Shown piece by piece: positions 48,040-61,520 of a stretch of DNA of 64,000 nucleotides (positions within the stretch are counted from its first letter, which is position 1; every line of letters starts with the position of its first letter). The notes under the pieces were generated by a model. The model did not search any database and was not told where the DNA came from. It saw only the letters and a list, made by a program, of their open reading frames with translations. Position numbers and translations under genes: made by a program. The stretch is from Umbilicaria muhlenbergii (Eukaryota; Ascomycota; Lecanoromycetes; Umbilicariales; Umbilicariaceae), in the NCBI GenBank assembly GCA_000611775.1, contig KK106982.1:620001-684000 (forward strand), in the 5' to 3' direction.

Positions 48040-51000
48040 TGTTACAGACTACTTACTTTCTCAAATAAGTTTAGCCTTCTTGAGCATAAAAGCTAGACAT
48101 CTCACTAGAAAATGAAAGCAAGCTTTTACAACTCAATAAATGAAAGATGTAGTCTTAGCATTTGATAGCAACACCTGATTTTCAAGTCCTCTGTCTTTAG
48201 AGACAGAAATCAGTTTGCTTCAGTGAACAATCAGTTCTTCATCAGCTCAGGTGACATTATTGAACCTGTCAGCTTAACATCAGTCAACTTGCTTAATCAA
48301 TCACTACTTCCTTACTATCTTCTTGAGACAGATAAACTGAATTCAGAAGAATTACCTGAGCTTGATGATAACATTATAACTCTGAGGCATCAGTTCCATT
48401 GGTTTGTAGTCTTCAGAATTTCAAATGTGAGAATTTTAAGAGAGATCAATCATCTCTGCATGAAAATTGTCCACTGATACTACCCTTATGAGCCGTCCCC
48501 TGAACCAACAGGAAGGTCAAGATCAACTATTAAAAGTCTTTAAGAAGCATCAGTAATATTTATAAACTTTACTGAAAGTTCATTCAGTTAAGGAACTTCA
48601 GAGCTTAGATTTTCTTCAGAGTGATCAATTAATCATATTAAAGACAGTTCTCTTCACACTGCTCTTAGTAGATTCTGTATAAGAACTTCTACCCTCAGAG
48701 AGACTTCTTACTTCATTACACTCTCTCAAGCAGATGACTTACCTCCATTCAGTGTCTCATCAATAACAGAACCCTTCATCACATGAGCTTCAACAAAATC
48801 ACCCTCTACTCAAGATAAAGCCTCTACAAGCTTATCAGAAAGTTCTTCAGAGTCTGCAACAGCAATCACTGAAGCATCTTAATCCTCAACAGCCTTTTCA
48901 TCAGAAGAAGAAGCTCAGTTCATTACAAACTTCACATTAATTGAAACATATCAATCTATTGTCAACCTCCCCTCTGAAGAGTCCTCTGTGAAAGAAGAAA
49001 TAATTCAATTGACTAAAATTGAAGAGGAAGTGCTGAAAGAAAAAGGTAAAAAGTCAGAACTAACTTCAGCTCAGGCTGACAAACAAAGAGTGTTCAGTCA
49101 TGAAAGAATATCTGCAGAAAAAGGGTTAATCAATGTTCTTCTGAAGGAACAAGAATCATTGACATTAGAAAATATACTGACACAGGACTGAGCAGACGCT
49201 CAATAACAACTTATACACAAGATCAGAGACAAACATGATCAAAAGAAATTCACTCACAGAGGCAGCAAGAGACGTGCTCAACATTCTGAGGAATGAAACC
49301 TTGAGAAGGAGTGACGCCTGCTAGAAGAAGAACACTTAAAGCTGAAACATCTGAAACAAAAACATCTGAAACAAGAATGTTTACAACAAGAGTGTCTCAA
49401 ACAAGAACACCTAAAGTTGAAACAAGGTAAATGACAACATCTCAAAAGAGAACAATTCAAACAAGAACATCTAAAATGAGTACACTTAAAGCTAAAATGA
49501 GCAGAATGAGAACACATAGATCTCAAACATCAGCTTGAGCAAATTCAGACACAAATCAGAATGATTAATCAAGGTGAACTGTTGAATACAGGAGCTTCTG
49601 AGTTCAGTTCATCAACTCATAACTCACATGCATTCACAGCCTTTTCTTCAGAGCAAATTCAAGTTTTGTCTCAACTTTTCAATGAGAAGCTTCACTCAGT
49701 GCTTAGCCTGCAAGGTTCATCAGGTCCTTCAGATGTGCTGAGATCAACAGATTCAACTCTGCATGTAGCAGCTTCTGTTAACTTCTGAGCTTCAGACCTT
49801 GATTTCTTTCATTCTGATGTTTCAGAATCATATGAAACTGAAGATGTTATCTTCAACTTTAAAGAAATCATCTATCAAGAAGTCTACACTTTCATTAAAT
49901 GAGTTGAAGACTATGCCCTCCTCATAGGAGAAGAGAAGGTGACAGAGAATTTATTTACATGTCTCTGAGGCAACACCTTGAACTGATATTTACAGGAACT
50001 CAATGACTTCACTTGATGAGCTTTAAGAAACATGCCTCTTATGAAGTTCACTTCTAAACTAGCAAAATGCTTCAAGATGATGATGATGAAGGCCTTGAAA
50101 CAGCTTAACAAGGAACACTACTCTCTTTCAGATGCTCATAACAACAGGGAACCTCAAGGCTATTTGCAAAACATGATGAGGTACACTCAAGCAGCAGGCA
50201 TCACTGATCTCTTAGCTCAACTCACTTGAGCCTGACAAGGTCTAGACATCAAGCTTTAAACAGTCATGACAATGCTCAAGTCAGGAATCACGCTTCAGGA
50301 GTTCTCTGAAGAACTAAAGAGTTAAAGGGAGATGTGAAATGCAATGAAGAAGTGTAAATGAAATGTTATTAAATCAACAGAACATCAAGATCAAAACAAT
50401 AAACCTCAAGACAGGTCAAACAACTTCATGAATCAAGGTCAAGTCAATGATAGAGAACAAGAAAGATACAGGGAAAGGAATGACAGATCAATGAATCAAC
50501 CTTTTAATTAAAATAAGTTTAACTTTTATAATAAAGAAGGACAAGGATATCAAGGATATCAAAGAAATCAAGGCTTTTTTTATGACTCTTCTTACCCTCT
50601 TAAATCTTTTCAGAACAATCAACCTTTCTATCAGCATCTCAATCAGCTTCAGTACCCTAATCAAGCTTAATTTCCTATTCAAACACAGTTTTTTAATCAG
50701 TATCAGTTTCCGCCTAATCAGTCTCTTCTGTTCACAATGAACAACGCTTACAATCCTCAACAACAGAATCAAGGAACTTCATCTGAACCTCAGCTGTTGA
50801 CTCAGATTCAAGCAGAGTCATGTTTTAAACAACTTCAGATCACTGCAGATATGACTGAAGCAGCTCTGAATCAATCTTACAAAAGATCAAACACTCAAGG
50901 GTTTCAAGGAAACTGAAACAACTATCAGGGTTAATGAGGCTATGATAATTGAAACAACTACAGCTCTTCTCAAACAGCATATCACAGATATCCTGATGAG

Positions 51001-54000
51001 TCCTACCTTGAAGATGATTGAGAACTCAGCTATGATGTATCAGAAGCTTATGATTATCATGCATTTTAAATGAATCAGTTTGACAGTTCACTACAGCTCA
51101 GAGATAATGAGAATCAGGCCTCAGTGCTCAGTCAATCAAAGATGAAACACTTTGAAGGTCAGGAGAATAAAGTGTCAGGACCTCAAGTGAACATAAATTA
51201 CATTAAAATTTATTACATGAAAAGCCCTTCAAAGCCTACTACCTACACTTGTAGGAGATGTGCATTCACCTTTACCTCAAACAACAAGCTTCACCGCCAC
51301 GTGAGTAAATGTCAAATCAAAGGAAAGAGGCTTTCAAGTACAACTATTCAAATGAATGAAGTCATTTCAAAAGACTCAATAGGAGCTGATATTATGAGGT
51401 TTTCAAATTCATAAAGAAAAGATCAAAGGTGAAGTCACTCACTCAAGGAGCAAACCTTGTGATGAGTGAAGATACATCACTCAAGATTAATCTCTCAGTC
51501 ATTGAGTCAAACGCCTTAAAGCTCACTGAAAATGAGATGACCTTCAACAAGTGACATTATGTCACTGCATCAGCCTTCTTCTCAATGAAAGGTCTTGTCA
51601 TCCTGATTTGCATAAACTTCAGTTGCATAATGTTGTTGATAGACTGATCCTTCCTTAAAGAAACTCTCCCTGAGATGAAAGTGCTTCAAGTAAATAAGCT
51701 CATAAGCGTTCACGGCATCAGTTCAACTCATTACATCAGTGATGAGTACATCATTCTTGATGTGTTCCTTGACGGAATGATAAATGACAAGTCATTGAAG
51801 GCACACATGAGAAGGGAAGCTCATGTTGTAGATAACCTGAAGGTGAAGTTCTTGATGAGAATTAACATACTGACACCTGAAAGGATCTGTTTAGATTTAT
51901 CTGAAGAAAGAATGATAATCTGAAGCTGCTGAGATTTAATTGCATCAATTCAAGTAACAGTGAAAGACAACATCAGAGTGTGATGAGTTGTTAGAACAGT
52001 GAAAAGGTTAATCATATCTTCAAGATCAACATACAAGGTCTCAGTGAAAGTTCATGATCATGCTTCACTCTTGAATAAAGACTTCCTCTTTGAACCTGAT
52101 CTTGAGGGAGCATACGCTCACATAATGAACTTCAACATACCCTTTATATGCGTTCAAAACACTTCAAAGCAGGAGAGGATACTATCATGACACACTCACA
52201 TGAGAATCATTATTGAATATGAGGAAGAAGAGTGTTATCCTGTTGATGTGAAAGATCATTCCTTGACAGCAAAGTATACTCTGATCAAAGTAAATTTAAA
52301 TAAGCCAGAGACTAAACTTCTTAACAGAGTTACAGTTTATGAGGATGCTGAGGCAGTAGCTGTGCTGTCAGAAGTCATAAATGCTTTCTTTAGAATCTGA
52401 ACTGATATTGAAGATATTATTAACATTCTGTCAGAAGAGTACCTGTCAATACCTCTTACAATTAATTGAAATATGTTCACTGCTGTTAAACTTTCCCACC
52501 GTGTCTATTCAACAGGTTCAAATGAATGAGCGGTTATAGATGAGGAGTTTGATAAAATGCATGAGCAAGAAAAAATGTCCTGATTTAATGAACCTACTCC
52601 CTTTAGCTTCTCAGTCTTTGTGGTATGAAAGACAGTGTTTTCCGGTTCAGAGAAGAAGCCTACAAGGAAAGAAAGAATAATCATCAACATTCATGATCTG
52701 AATAAGATAATGACTACAGACGCCTACCCTATACTGTTACAAAGTGAAATCATATCAGCAGTACATGAGTTGAAGTTCATAAGCACTATGAACTGCATCA
52801 GCTTCTTTCATCAATGGTCAGTAAAAGAAGAAGACTGACATAAGCTAACAGTAATCTCTCATTGAGGCTCAGAGAGGTTTAACATGACAGTCATGAGGTT
52901 CAAGAATTCACCTCCCTATATACAGCATAAAATGAACAACTTATTATGCTCATTTAAATCCTTCTCTAAAGGCTACATAGATGATATCATGATTTACTCT
53001 CAAGAGCTAGAAGAACACGCAGCTCACCTCTGAATAATACTGAAGCTATTTCAGGACATGAGGATAAGTTTAAAAGAAATAAAGTCCTTCATAAGATACC
53101 TCAGTGTGACTTTGCTAAGACAAAGGGTTGATGAATTCAGTTATTCTATCATGAAGGAGAAGATAGCAGCTCTGAAAAACCTGAAGTTCCCTGAGACTCT
53201 CAATTCATTGAAAATTTACTTAGACTTGACTGAATGACTTCAGCAATACATAGTGTACTACACTCAGATAGTAGAACCTCTTCAACATCAGAAGACAAAA
53301 CTCCTCAAACACTGCTCAACTAAAAGTGATCATGACTGAAGGGCTTATACAAAGAAGATCACCCTCACTTCAACAGTCACAGAAAGGGAATCCTTTGAGC
53401 TTCTACAGAAGTGCTTTAAGAAGTCAACCTTTCTCACCTTTTTCAACCGGCTAAGGCAATTATACATCAACTTAGACAGCTCTAAGCAGTGAGGGTTTGA
53501 TATAATGATATATCATGTTAAGGGAGATCCTTTGGGAAATGACTTCTTTAGAAAGAACATTGAACCAGTGATGTTTTTATCTAAGTTATTGAATAACATG
53601 AAAAGGAGCTACTGACCTACAGAACTGAAAGTGACAGCTCTGATATGAACACTTTAAAAAATAAGGCACATAGTGAAGAGCTGCGTCAAACTCATCATAA
53701 TTTACACTGATCACTCAATGACTACCTTCATAGCAAAGCAAACAACCTTGTCCTCTTCATCTATGAACAAAGTCAACCTACACTTAATGAGAGCATCTCA
53801 ATACATGTTAACTTTCAACCTAGACATTAGGTTCTGATCAGGGAAGCAGCATATCATATCAGATGCATTATTCAGGCTCTTGAGCAAGACTGCTGATGAG
53901 CAGGTTGAAACATCATCAGATGAGGGCACCCTTGATGAAGTGTTCACCTTTCAAGTAAGCTTGATGAAACTGTCACAGAACTATCAGGCCAAGCTGAAGA

Positions 54001-55542
54001 AGATGTATGAAGAAGACAAGCAATGAAGCAAGATACTGAGTGCATTGAAGAAGCACACTGAGGATCAAAAAGAGGCAGCAGAGTCAGAGCCTTCAAAAAA
54101 CATTCAATTCTGTTGAATTGACGGGTTAATCTACTACCAGGAACTTGATGAGAGAAGATGACTGTGCATTTCAAAGACATTGAAGAAGAAGATCTTCAAG
54201 CTAGCACATGATGACAATCATCACTGCAGATTTCATCAAGCATATGATGCAGTGATGAGCAACCTTTACCTAAGAAAGCTATCTAGGCGGCTCAAGAGAT
54301 ACATTGATCATTGTTATCAGTGTCAGCTCAATCAAATCAAGAGGCACGCTGTATACAGATTGATGATGTCAATCATTACAAAGAACATCTCCTTCAGAAT
54401 TATCACAATAGACTTCATTCTAGCCTTGCTGACAACAGAAGAGGGGTTTGATGTTGCACTCTCAGTCACAGACAAGGTCTTCAAGAAGGTGACTCTACTT
54501 TCAGGGAAAAGTATGTACACAGTGAAAGATTAAGCAAGAGTCCTGCTAAAAGGCCTCACAAACTGAGAAGTTTCAGACATCATCATATCAGACTGAGACC
54601 CTAAGTTTATGTCAGATTTCTGAAAAGAATTAACAATAAGACTGAAGATAAAGATGTTGACCTTGACAGCATATCATCCTCAAACAGATGAACAATCAGA
54701 AAGAATCAATCAAACTGCAGAGATAGCACTTCAGTACTTTTTAACTGAAAATCCTGAGATGAATTGAGTGAAGTACCTTTCAAGACTAAGATCAGAGCTC
54801 AACAAGCAGAAGAACACATCAACTGAGTTATCATCAGATGAGGTGATATACAGATTCAGGCTGAGAGACACTCTCTTCATGCTAAGAGGAGAAAGTGAAA
54901 CAGCAGACTCTGATTTCATCAAAGACAGAGTGATCATATGAAAGGAAGCTGAAGAAGCAGTGAATTTTGTCAACTTTTAAGTGAAGATACAATATGACAA
55001 GCATCATCAATCATTGTTGATGAAGGTTGATGATGAGGTCTTCATAAAACTTTATAAGGGGTATACACTCTCATCTATAACAAACTGAAAGCTCTTCAAC
55101 CAAAGGGCTGATTCACTTAAAATAACTGAAAAAGTAAGCCTCCTCACCTATCATCTAAACATATCAATGAACTGAAAAATACACCTGATAATGTTCATAG
55201 CTCAGTTGAAGCCAGCACTTAAAGGGGAGGACCTTTATGAGCATACAGATCAGTCAAATGACTCATCATCAGTAGAGGAGTTCAACTCAGAATGACATGA
55301 CTATGAGGTAGAAAAGCTGATAAGTAGAAGGAATCAAAAGATTGAGAAAGGCAAAAGCATAACAGAATACTTAATCAGATGAAAGAGTTACTCATCTGTA
55401 CATGATCAATGATATGATGAGAACTTATTAAAGAATTCAAAGGATCTGCTAAAAGAGTATAAGAGAGAACATGAGCTGATTGAGAAGATTGCTGCTGATA
55501 AAACCAGGGGCAAACCTTCATGAAAGTAACTTACAGGTTACA
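48040..55542 (+). mobile_element. Element C, gypsy-like fossil without visible LTRs
   Basis: Inserted in the Gag region of B2. In order: a leader (48040-48220), Gag-like region with repeats and a Gln/Asn/Tyr-rich part (48223-50800), a C2H2 zinc finger (CRRCAFTFTSNNKLHRHVSKC, about 51247-51310), a protease-like region (51430-52400), reverse transcriptase (52630-53100), RNase H-like part (53390-53900), integrase (54180-54740) and a chromodomain (about 55290-55460). Long repeats at the ends were not found. Some reading frames stay open for 60-120 codons, so it looks less decayed than A and B, but it is clearly broken many times. Confidence 0.75.
49321..49530 (+). repeat. 15 bp tandem repeats in the Gag region of C
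   Basis: Degenerate 15 bp units translate as repeats of the type HLKQE/HLKLK, a charged coiled-coil-like stretch. Confidence 0.7.
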
Positions 55543-56191
55543 ATAACTTTGCTTGCATGTATTTAAATAACCTGCATCTGCCTTGCTCTTGTGAAAGAGC
55601 TGAATCAAAAGAAATCACTGAACTGAACACTGAACAGAGGTTAAGAAAGGCATCAAACACAGAACTTGAAGAGACAACACATCATCATTAATATGACACA
55701 TGAGAGCATGATTTCACTGAATCAAGCTCAGAAAGAAAAGACTGCTGAGGTAAGTTCATCTCATCAACAGAAGCAGAGAGATGAAGCAGAAGAAACTCTT
55801 CTTAATATGAAGATGATTTATCTCAAATTAAATGCAACTCTCAGAGAACTCAAGAAGAGCAGAAAGACATAAAAGTACTTTATTTTAACTGCTTAACATC
55901 ATGAATAAATCAGTGAAGATGATGCTCATATCTTTTATGACATTGTCAATGTTGAGCAGCTTCAGCGCTGAGCAGAGATTAAGTCAGAGCAGTTTTTAAA
56001 AATCTTTAACACATTATGTGAACAGCAAAACCTAGGCATGAAAATCAGTGAACAAGTCAATAACCTCATGATTGAGAAAAACTCTCTTACAAATGCTCTT
56101 GCAGAGGAACAACACTGTGTGATCTCTCTTAATGTCAACTTTGTCACTTTAAATGTTAAATATCACCTTCAGAAGAAAAGACAAGCATCTG

Positions 56192-57299
56192 CAATTTAAC
56201 AGCCTGCTCAAAAATAAGATTTTAGTTAATAGTACTTTATGCGCTCAGAGCACTCTCTGAGCAGTAAATGAGCTCATACAAATTTTACACTTTAAATAAC
56301 TATTATACCTTTATGAATAATAAGAAACTTTTTATTGAAAAGTTTTAAATCTCTTTATTCTGTACACTTTACAAACTAAAGATTTCTTCATAAGTTTTAA
56401 TTTGCAATAGTTATGAATTAAAAAACTTTTAACTAATTATAAATATATTAGCATATTGAATAACTATTGCGCTTTTATACTGATGATATAACTTTCAGTT
56501 TATAAGTTGTAGAGAATAAGCTGTTTAAGAGTTTTCTTATACAAAGTTTCTTTTTATGTGTTGTTGTTGTTGAGTTATTCAAAAAGTCATTAAAAGTCTA
56601 TTTATTAATATTGTGATTTTCATCACTGAAAGTTTAAAATCAATGTAACTTTTTAACAACAACAGTTATAAAAAAACTTTAAGTTATAAAACTGTTAAAT
56701 AGCTTCTTCTCTACAACTTATAAACTAAAAGTTATATCATAAGTATAAAAGCGCAATAGTTATTCAAAGTATGTGACTTTTTTTAAAAGATTTCTCGCTA
56801 TTGAAAACTTGAATTAAATATAACTTAACAACAACAGCAGTTATAAAGAAACTTTTAATTTAACATTAATAAAGAATACTATTTTTTATAATTTATGCAT
56901 TGAAAGTTTCATCATATCTGTTGAGGTGCAAAAGTTATTAAAGTGTGTAAATTTTTAAGTGATGAAAATCTTGAAGTTCTTAAAATATTCAGAACTCAAC
57001 ACTAATACAGTGCTTTCAGACTCAACAAATCATGATTTTTTATTGCAGAAAAGTGAATTTTAGCAAAAGTTTACTTATTATAAATTTTACTGTTATTATA
57101 ACACTGTGTGTGTACTTGTTTAAACAATTGTTTTAATAATTATTTTTTTATCACAAAATATTGATGTTCTGCTCAAGATTTAAGATTGAGCTCAAAGCGC
57201 TCAGAGGGTGCTAAGAGTGGCTGTTAGCTGAGACATGAGATCAGAAGCTCAGAGCGCTCAAAGTGTTAAAAATTAACTCAGAGTTAACTTGCTAAATTG
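56192..57299 (+). mobile_element. Foldback-like non-coding element M1
   Basis: 1108 bp with imperfect inverted tips (CAATTTAACAG and, inverted, CAATTTAGCAAG) and a 3 bp duplication CTG (56189-56191, 57300-57302), inserted in B2. It has no coding potential. Inside, a large inverted repeat (about 56455-56545 against 56690-56775, including ATTGCGCTTTTATA) folds around a GTTGTTGTTG/CAACAACAAC core. Confidence 0.7.
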
Positions 57300-58764
57300 C
57301 TGATGAACAAACTGAATAAAAAAGTGCTTATTCTTTAAATGTTTTGAACAGTTTAAATAATGATAAATATTCACAGAAGCTTTCTGATCTTTCTTTTTTA
57401 AATAATGATATCAAACTCACCTGAGATAACTGAATAAACAAGATTCATGTTAAATTATTAATCAATAATGATCACTTTCTGAAGGAGACTGACTGCATGA
57501 AATATGTGTTGTCTTGATTAAGTGAAAAGATTACTCAACACACTGAATCCTGTTCCTCATATGAGCCTTCAGCTGAATCATACTGAACAGTTAATGACAT
57601 TTTGAAAGACTTGAAAAATATCTATGAAGACTCAGACAAACTCAGAAACTTCTGCTGAGCATATATTAAACTTACTTAAAAAACAGCAAGATTCTCAGAC
57701 TTCTTTATTAAATTTCATCATCTTTTGACCTTCCTGAACTATGATGAGATTCAATGCATGAATGATTTTCATGACAAGATATTCACTCACCTTCAGTCTG
57801 CTTTCACTTCTTAAATGATTCAGTCAGCATCTTTATTTGTCATGAAGGATTATCTGATACACCTTGATAATAAACAGCATTCAGTCAGGGCAGTGAAGGA
57901 TTAAAAAGATGTCATAACAGACTGCTTAAAGATGTATAAATGAGTCACATTTGAGGTGCTTGCCTCTCAGCTCATGATGTATTTCATCACACCTCTGAAC
58001 AGTTTGAACAATTGAAGAACCTCAACTGATTCACAATGCTTAACTGATGAGAAGAATGAAAACTGTTATATCTGTTATCACTCTGAGCACCTCATTAATG
58101 AATGCTCTCAGCATGTTTAACAACTGTCTTCTTCCTTCTGACATGACAGGTCTGTGAGTGAACTTCATGTGAATATTAATCAGAAGAACTCTGATTCTGA
58201 GTCAGAAAATGAATGACTTTTATCAAAGTCATGATTAAGGGTGAATTAATTTCCCTGTGCAGTATGAACCTCTTGTTGAATCTTAATGAACATTATTCAA
58301 ACAATCTGAATATTTTAAATGATTTGAATAATCTGAATGTTTCAAATGATTTAAATAATTTAAATAATGACTCTGAGCTTTTCACATTATAATCATTCAT
58401 TACAATTTGCTCTTTTTACTTTTAAGGCTTTCTCATACTTTTTCACACCCTTGTAAACATCAACTGTACAGCATATGTGCTTATTCATATTTAACTGATT
58501 CTCATGATCTGTGACAGGCTCAGGCTGAAGTCAGTTTCATTATTTAAATCAAAGAATGTACATGAGTTTGATGAGAACATCATCAGGAGTCAAATCACTC
58601 ACATCATTTACTTAAATCTGTTTATGAAAAAGCATAAAGAGATTATCATCTTTATGTTGATAACTGACTTGAGACAGCATAACATCATCTTGAGAAAATC
58701 AGGAATGAACTGAAATCAACTCCTTTTAAACCTGAAGAATGACTTCATTGTCTTCAGACATCAG

Positions 58765-59663
58765 TAATTTAGCAAGTTAACTCTGAGTTAGTTTTTAACA
58801 CTTTGAGCGCTCTGAGCTTTTGATCTCATGTTTCAGTTAACAGCTGCTCTTAGCACCTTCTGAGCGCTTTGAGCTCAACCTTAAATCTTGAGCAGAACAT
58901 CAAAATTTTGTGATAAAAAAACAATTATTAAAACAATTGTTTAAACAAGTACACACACAGTGTTATAATAACAGTAAAACTTATAATAAGTAAACTTTTG
59001 CTAAAATTCACTTTTCTGCAATAAAAAATCATGATTTGTTGAGTCTGAAAGCACTGTATAAGTGTTGAGTTCTGAATATTTAAAGAACTTCAAGATTTTC
59101 ATCACTTAAAAATTTACACACTTTAATAACTTTTGCAACTCAACAGATATGAAGAAACTTTCAATGCATAAATTATAAAAAACAGTATTATCTATTAATG
59201 TTAAATTAAAAGTTTCTTCATAACTGCAGTTGTTGTTAAGTTATATTTAATTCAAGTTTTCAATAGCGAAAAATCTTTCAAAAAAAGTCACATACTTTGA
59301 ATAACTATTGCGCTTTTATACTTATAATATAACTTTCAGGTTATAAGTTGTAGAGAATAAGCTGTTTAAGAGTTTTCTTATACAAACTTTCTTTTTATGT
59401 GTTGTTGTTGTTGTTGAGTTATTCAAAAAGTCATTAAAAGTCGGTTTATTAATGTTGTGATTTTCATCACTGAAAGTTTAAAATCAATGTAACTTTTTAA
59501 CAACAACAGTTATAAAAAAAACTTTAAGTTATAATTATTCATGAAGGTATAATAGTTATTTAAAGTGTAACATTTGTATGAGCTCATTTACTGCTCAGAG
59601 AGTGCTCTGAGCGCATAAAGTACTATTAACTAAAAACTTATTTTTGAGAGAGCTGCCAAGTTG
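58765..59663 (-). mobile_element. Foldback-like non-coding element M2
   Basis: Reverse-complement copy of M1, 899 bp, lacking about 200 bp near one end. The outer tip CAACTTGGCAG (inverted at 59653-59663) seems less mutated than in M1. No direct duplication is seen; its right side joins unrelated sequence, so a rearrangement may have occurred here. Confidence 0.7.
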
Positions 59664-61363
59664 TGGATGCTTATGAATCATTTATTTAAATTAATTGTAA
59701 TAAAGATGATCATAAATCATTTTATCATATAATTATTTATTTAATGATTAATAATTTTATATTTAATGCAGAGATTTGTTGATTTGCATAAATTTACTTT
59801 ATTTCTTGAAATGAAGTCTTCTTATCAATATGAAGAAGTTGTGAATATTTATGTCATCATCATAATTGCTTCTTCAGTGATTAATAAGTGATTGAGATTT
59901 TAACTCTGATTGTGATCACTTTTATGATAAAAACCTCATGAGTTGTTTTCTTTTTCACAGCTGAATTGAGTGCAGATTATTTATTATTCAGTGAGAGATT
60001 CTTTTCTGTCATAATATGATATTCATGTTGTATTTTTATTTATATTATTAATCTTGTTCTGATGATCCTTTTTAGTGTCTGAGCGGCTTCAAAAGGGTTC
60101 ATGATCAATAATAATATTAAAATATGTTGAAATTTTTTACATTAATTGTCTTGCAACCTGCGTCAGATCTCAACATCATAGTTCAGTTAAAATGTGATGT
60201 GAAAGTCTTAATTATCAACAGTTTCAAATGAGCATCTCATTAATTTCTTTATGTGAAATTAAAAGAAAGCAGTAAAGTTTTAATAAGTTGTTATATCAAA
60301 AGATGATTATATTTTATTCATTTATATTTTTATCAGAGGATAAGTTCTTCTTTAAAATCTTTAAAAAGTTATTATAAATAATTTAAACATAATCATGCTG
60401 TTTCTTTTGCTTTTATCAATCACTTATGATTATCTTTTCTAAGTGAAAGGCTGCTCAGATGATGAAATTTCATTCAGTAAAAAATTACTTTAACATCAGC
60501 TCTCAGTTTTAATTAATTTTATTCAAGTATTCTTGAAGTTTTCATTTAATGACTTTAACACCTCTTGTGTAAAGATGAGGCTCTCATGTTTTAATAAAAT
60601 ATTAAAAAAGGGGAGGTGCAATATATGTCATAATTTAATATCATAATTTATGTGAGGAACCTGCATCATTTTTTAAATTTATTATAATTGAAGAACTTTC
60701 TTGCAAATATTAATTAAACTTTTAAAACTTTTTTCATTGTCTTTAAACTTAATTTCTTGTTATATACATCATAATTATAATCACTGATGTTTAATGATCT
60801 TTTAATTGTGAGCAGTGATTACTTCAAGATTTTTAAAAATATTATTAAGGTTGCCTGCAGTGATATGTTCATCATCATCATTAATGATGTCAAAAGTAAA
60901 GATATTAATGATTGATAATGTAAACCTGTTAATTGAAGAGTTTATTTTAATTTAATTATTAATTATTTCACTGACCTGATGAGATTAAAGTGTTGATGTC
61001 ATTATGTTTTATGCTTTTAACATGATCATTCATCTGAAGGTACTGAGTGATCAGTATATAAAAAAATTAATTTATGATGAATCATCATATTTAATATGAA
61101 CAGGGTGTTATAAGCAGTAAAGTTATGATAAAGCTCATGCAGTGATTATATGTCTTTTATTAAAGATCATCAAGAGATTAATCATTAAGAAAGAAGATCT
61201 TTTTCTTCATATGTAAAGTTTTCACTTAATACTCAAGCGCTACTCACAGAGTTATCATATAAGTGAATTATAATGACATATTGTCATACTGTTGTATTGT
61301 TATATTATCATATCATTATATAATGACCCTGACATTATACTAACTTTGCAATCATCAAAGTTG
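59664..61363 (+). repeat. AT-rich region with repeat Y2
   Basis: 59664-60555 has no recognisable gene or match. 60556 to about 61330 matches Y1 in inverted orientation and lacks repeat X. Very AT-rich and decayed. Confidence 0.55.
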
Positions 61364-61520
61364 ATTAATGATGAAGAGAAGTATAAGATTAAAGAAATCT
61401 TAAACAAGTGAAAATATTAAAAAGAGATTTAATATAAAGTAAAGTGAAAGAGATGATCAAAAGAGTATGATCATTAAATTTTAAAATAAAATATAAATAA
61501 AGTGCAAGAAATACACCTGA
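61364..61520 (+). pseudogene. Decayed chromodomain reading frame
   Basis: The plus-strand translation starts INDEEKYKIKEILN and continues with a KVK...YSKEYDH pattern, spaced as in a chromodomain (D-E-x2-Y-x-V-E-x-IL ... Y-x-V-K-W-x-G-Y ... WEP). Reverse transcriptase or integrase is not seen next to it, unlike the chromodomains of A, B1 and C. It may be part of another element or a lost host gene. Confidence 0.5.

Larger units (their letters stand above)
47517..58764 (+). mobile_element. LTR element B2, partial second copy of B
   Basis: A 170 bp left LTR (47517-47686) is followed by internal sequence matching B1 from its Gag start to its protease region (B1 26180-28500). It is interrupted by element C (48040-55542) and M1 (56192-57299). 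No right LTR is seen: the match stops at the left end of M2. A truncated fossil with many breaks, including a CCHC knuckle region near 58070. Confidence 0.8.
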
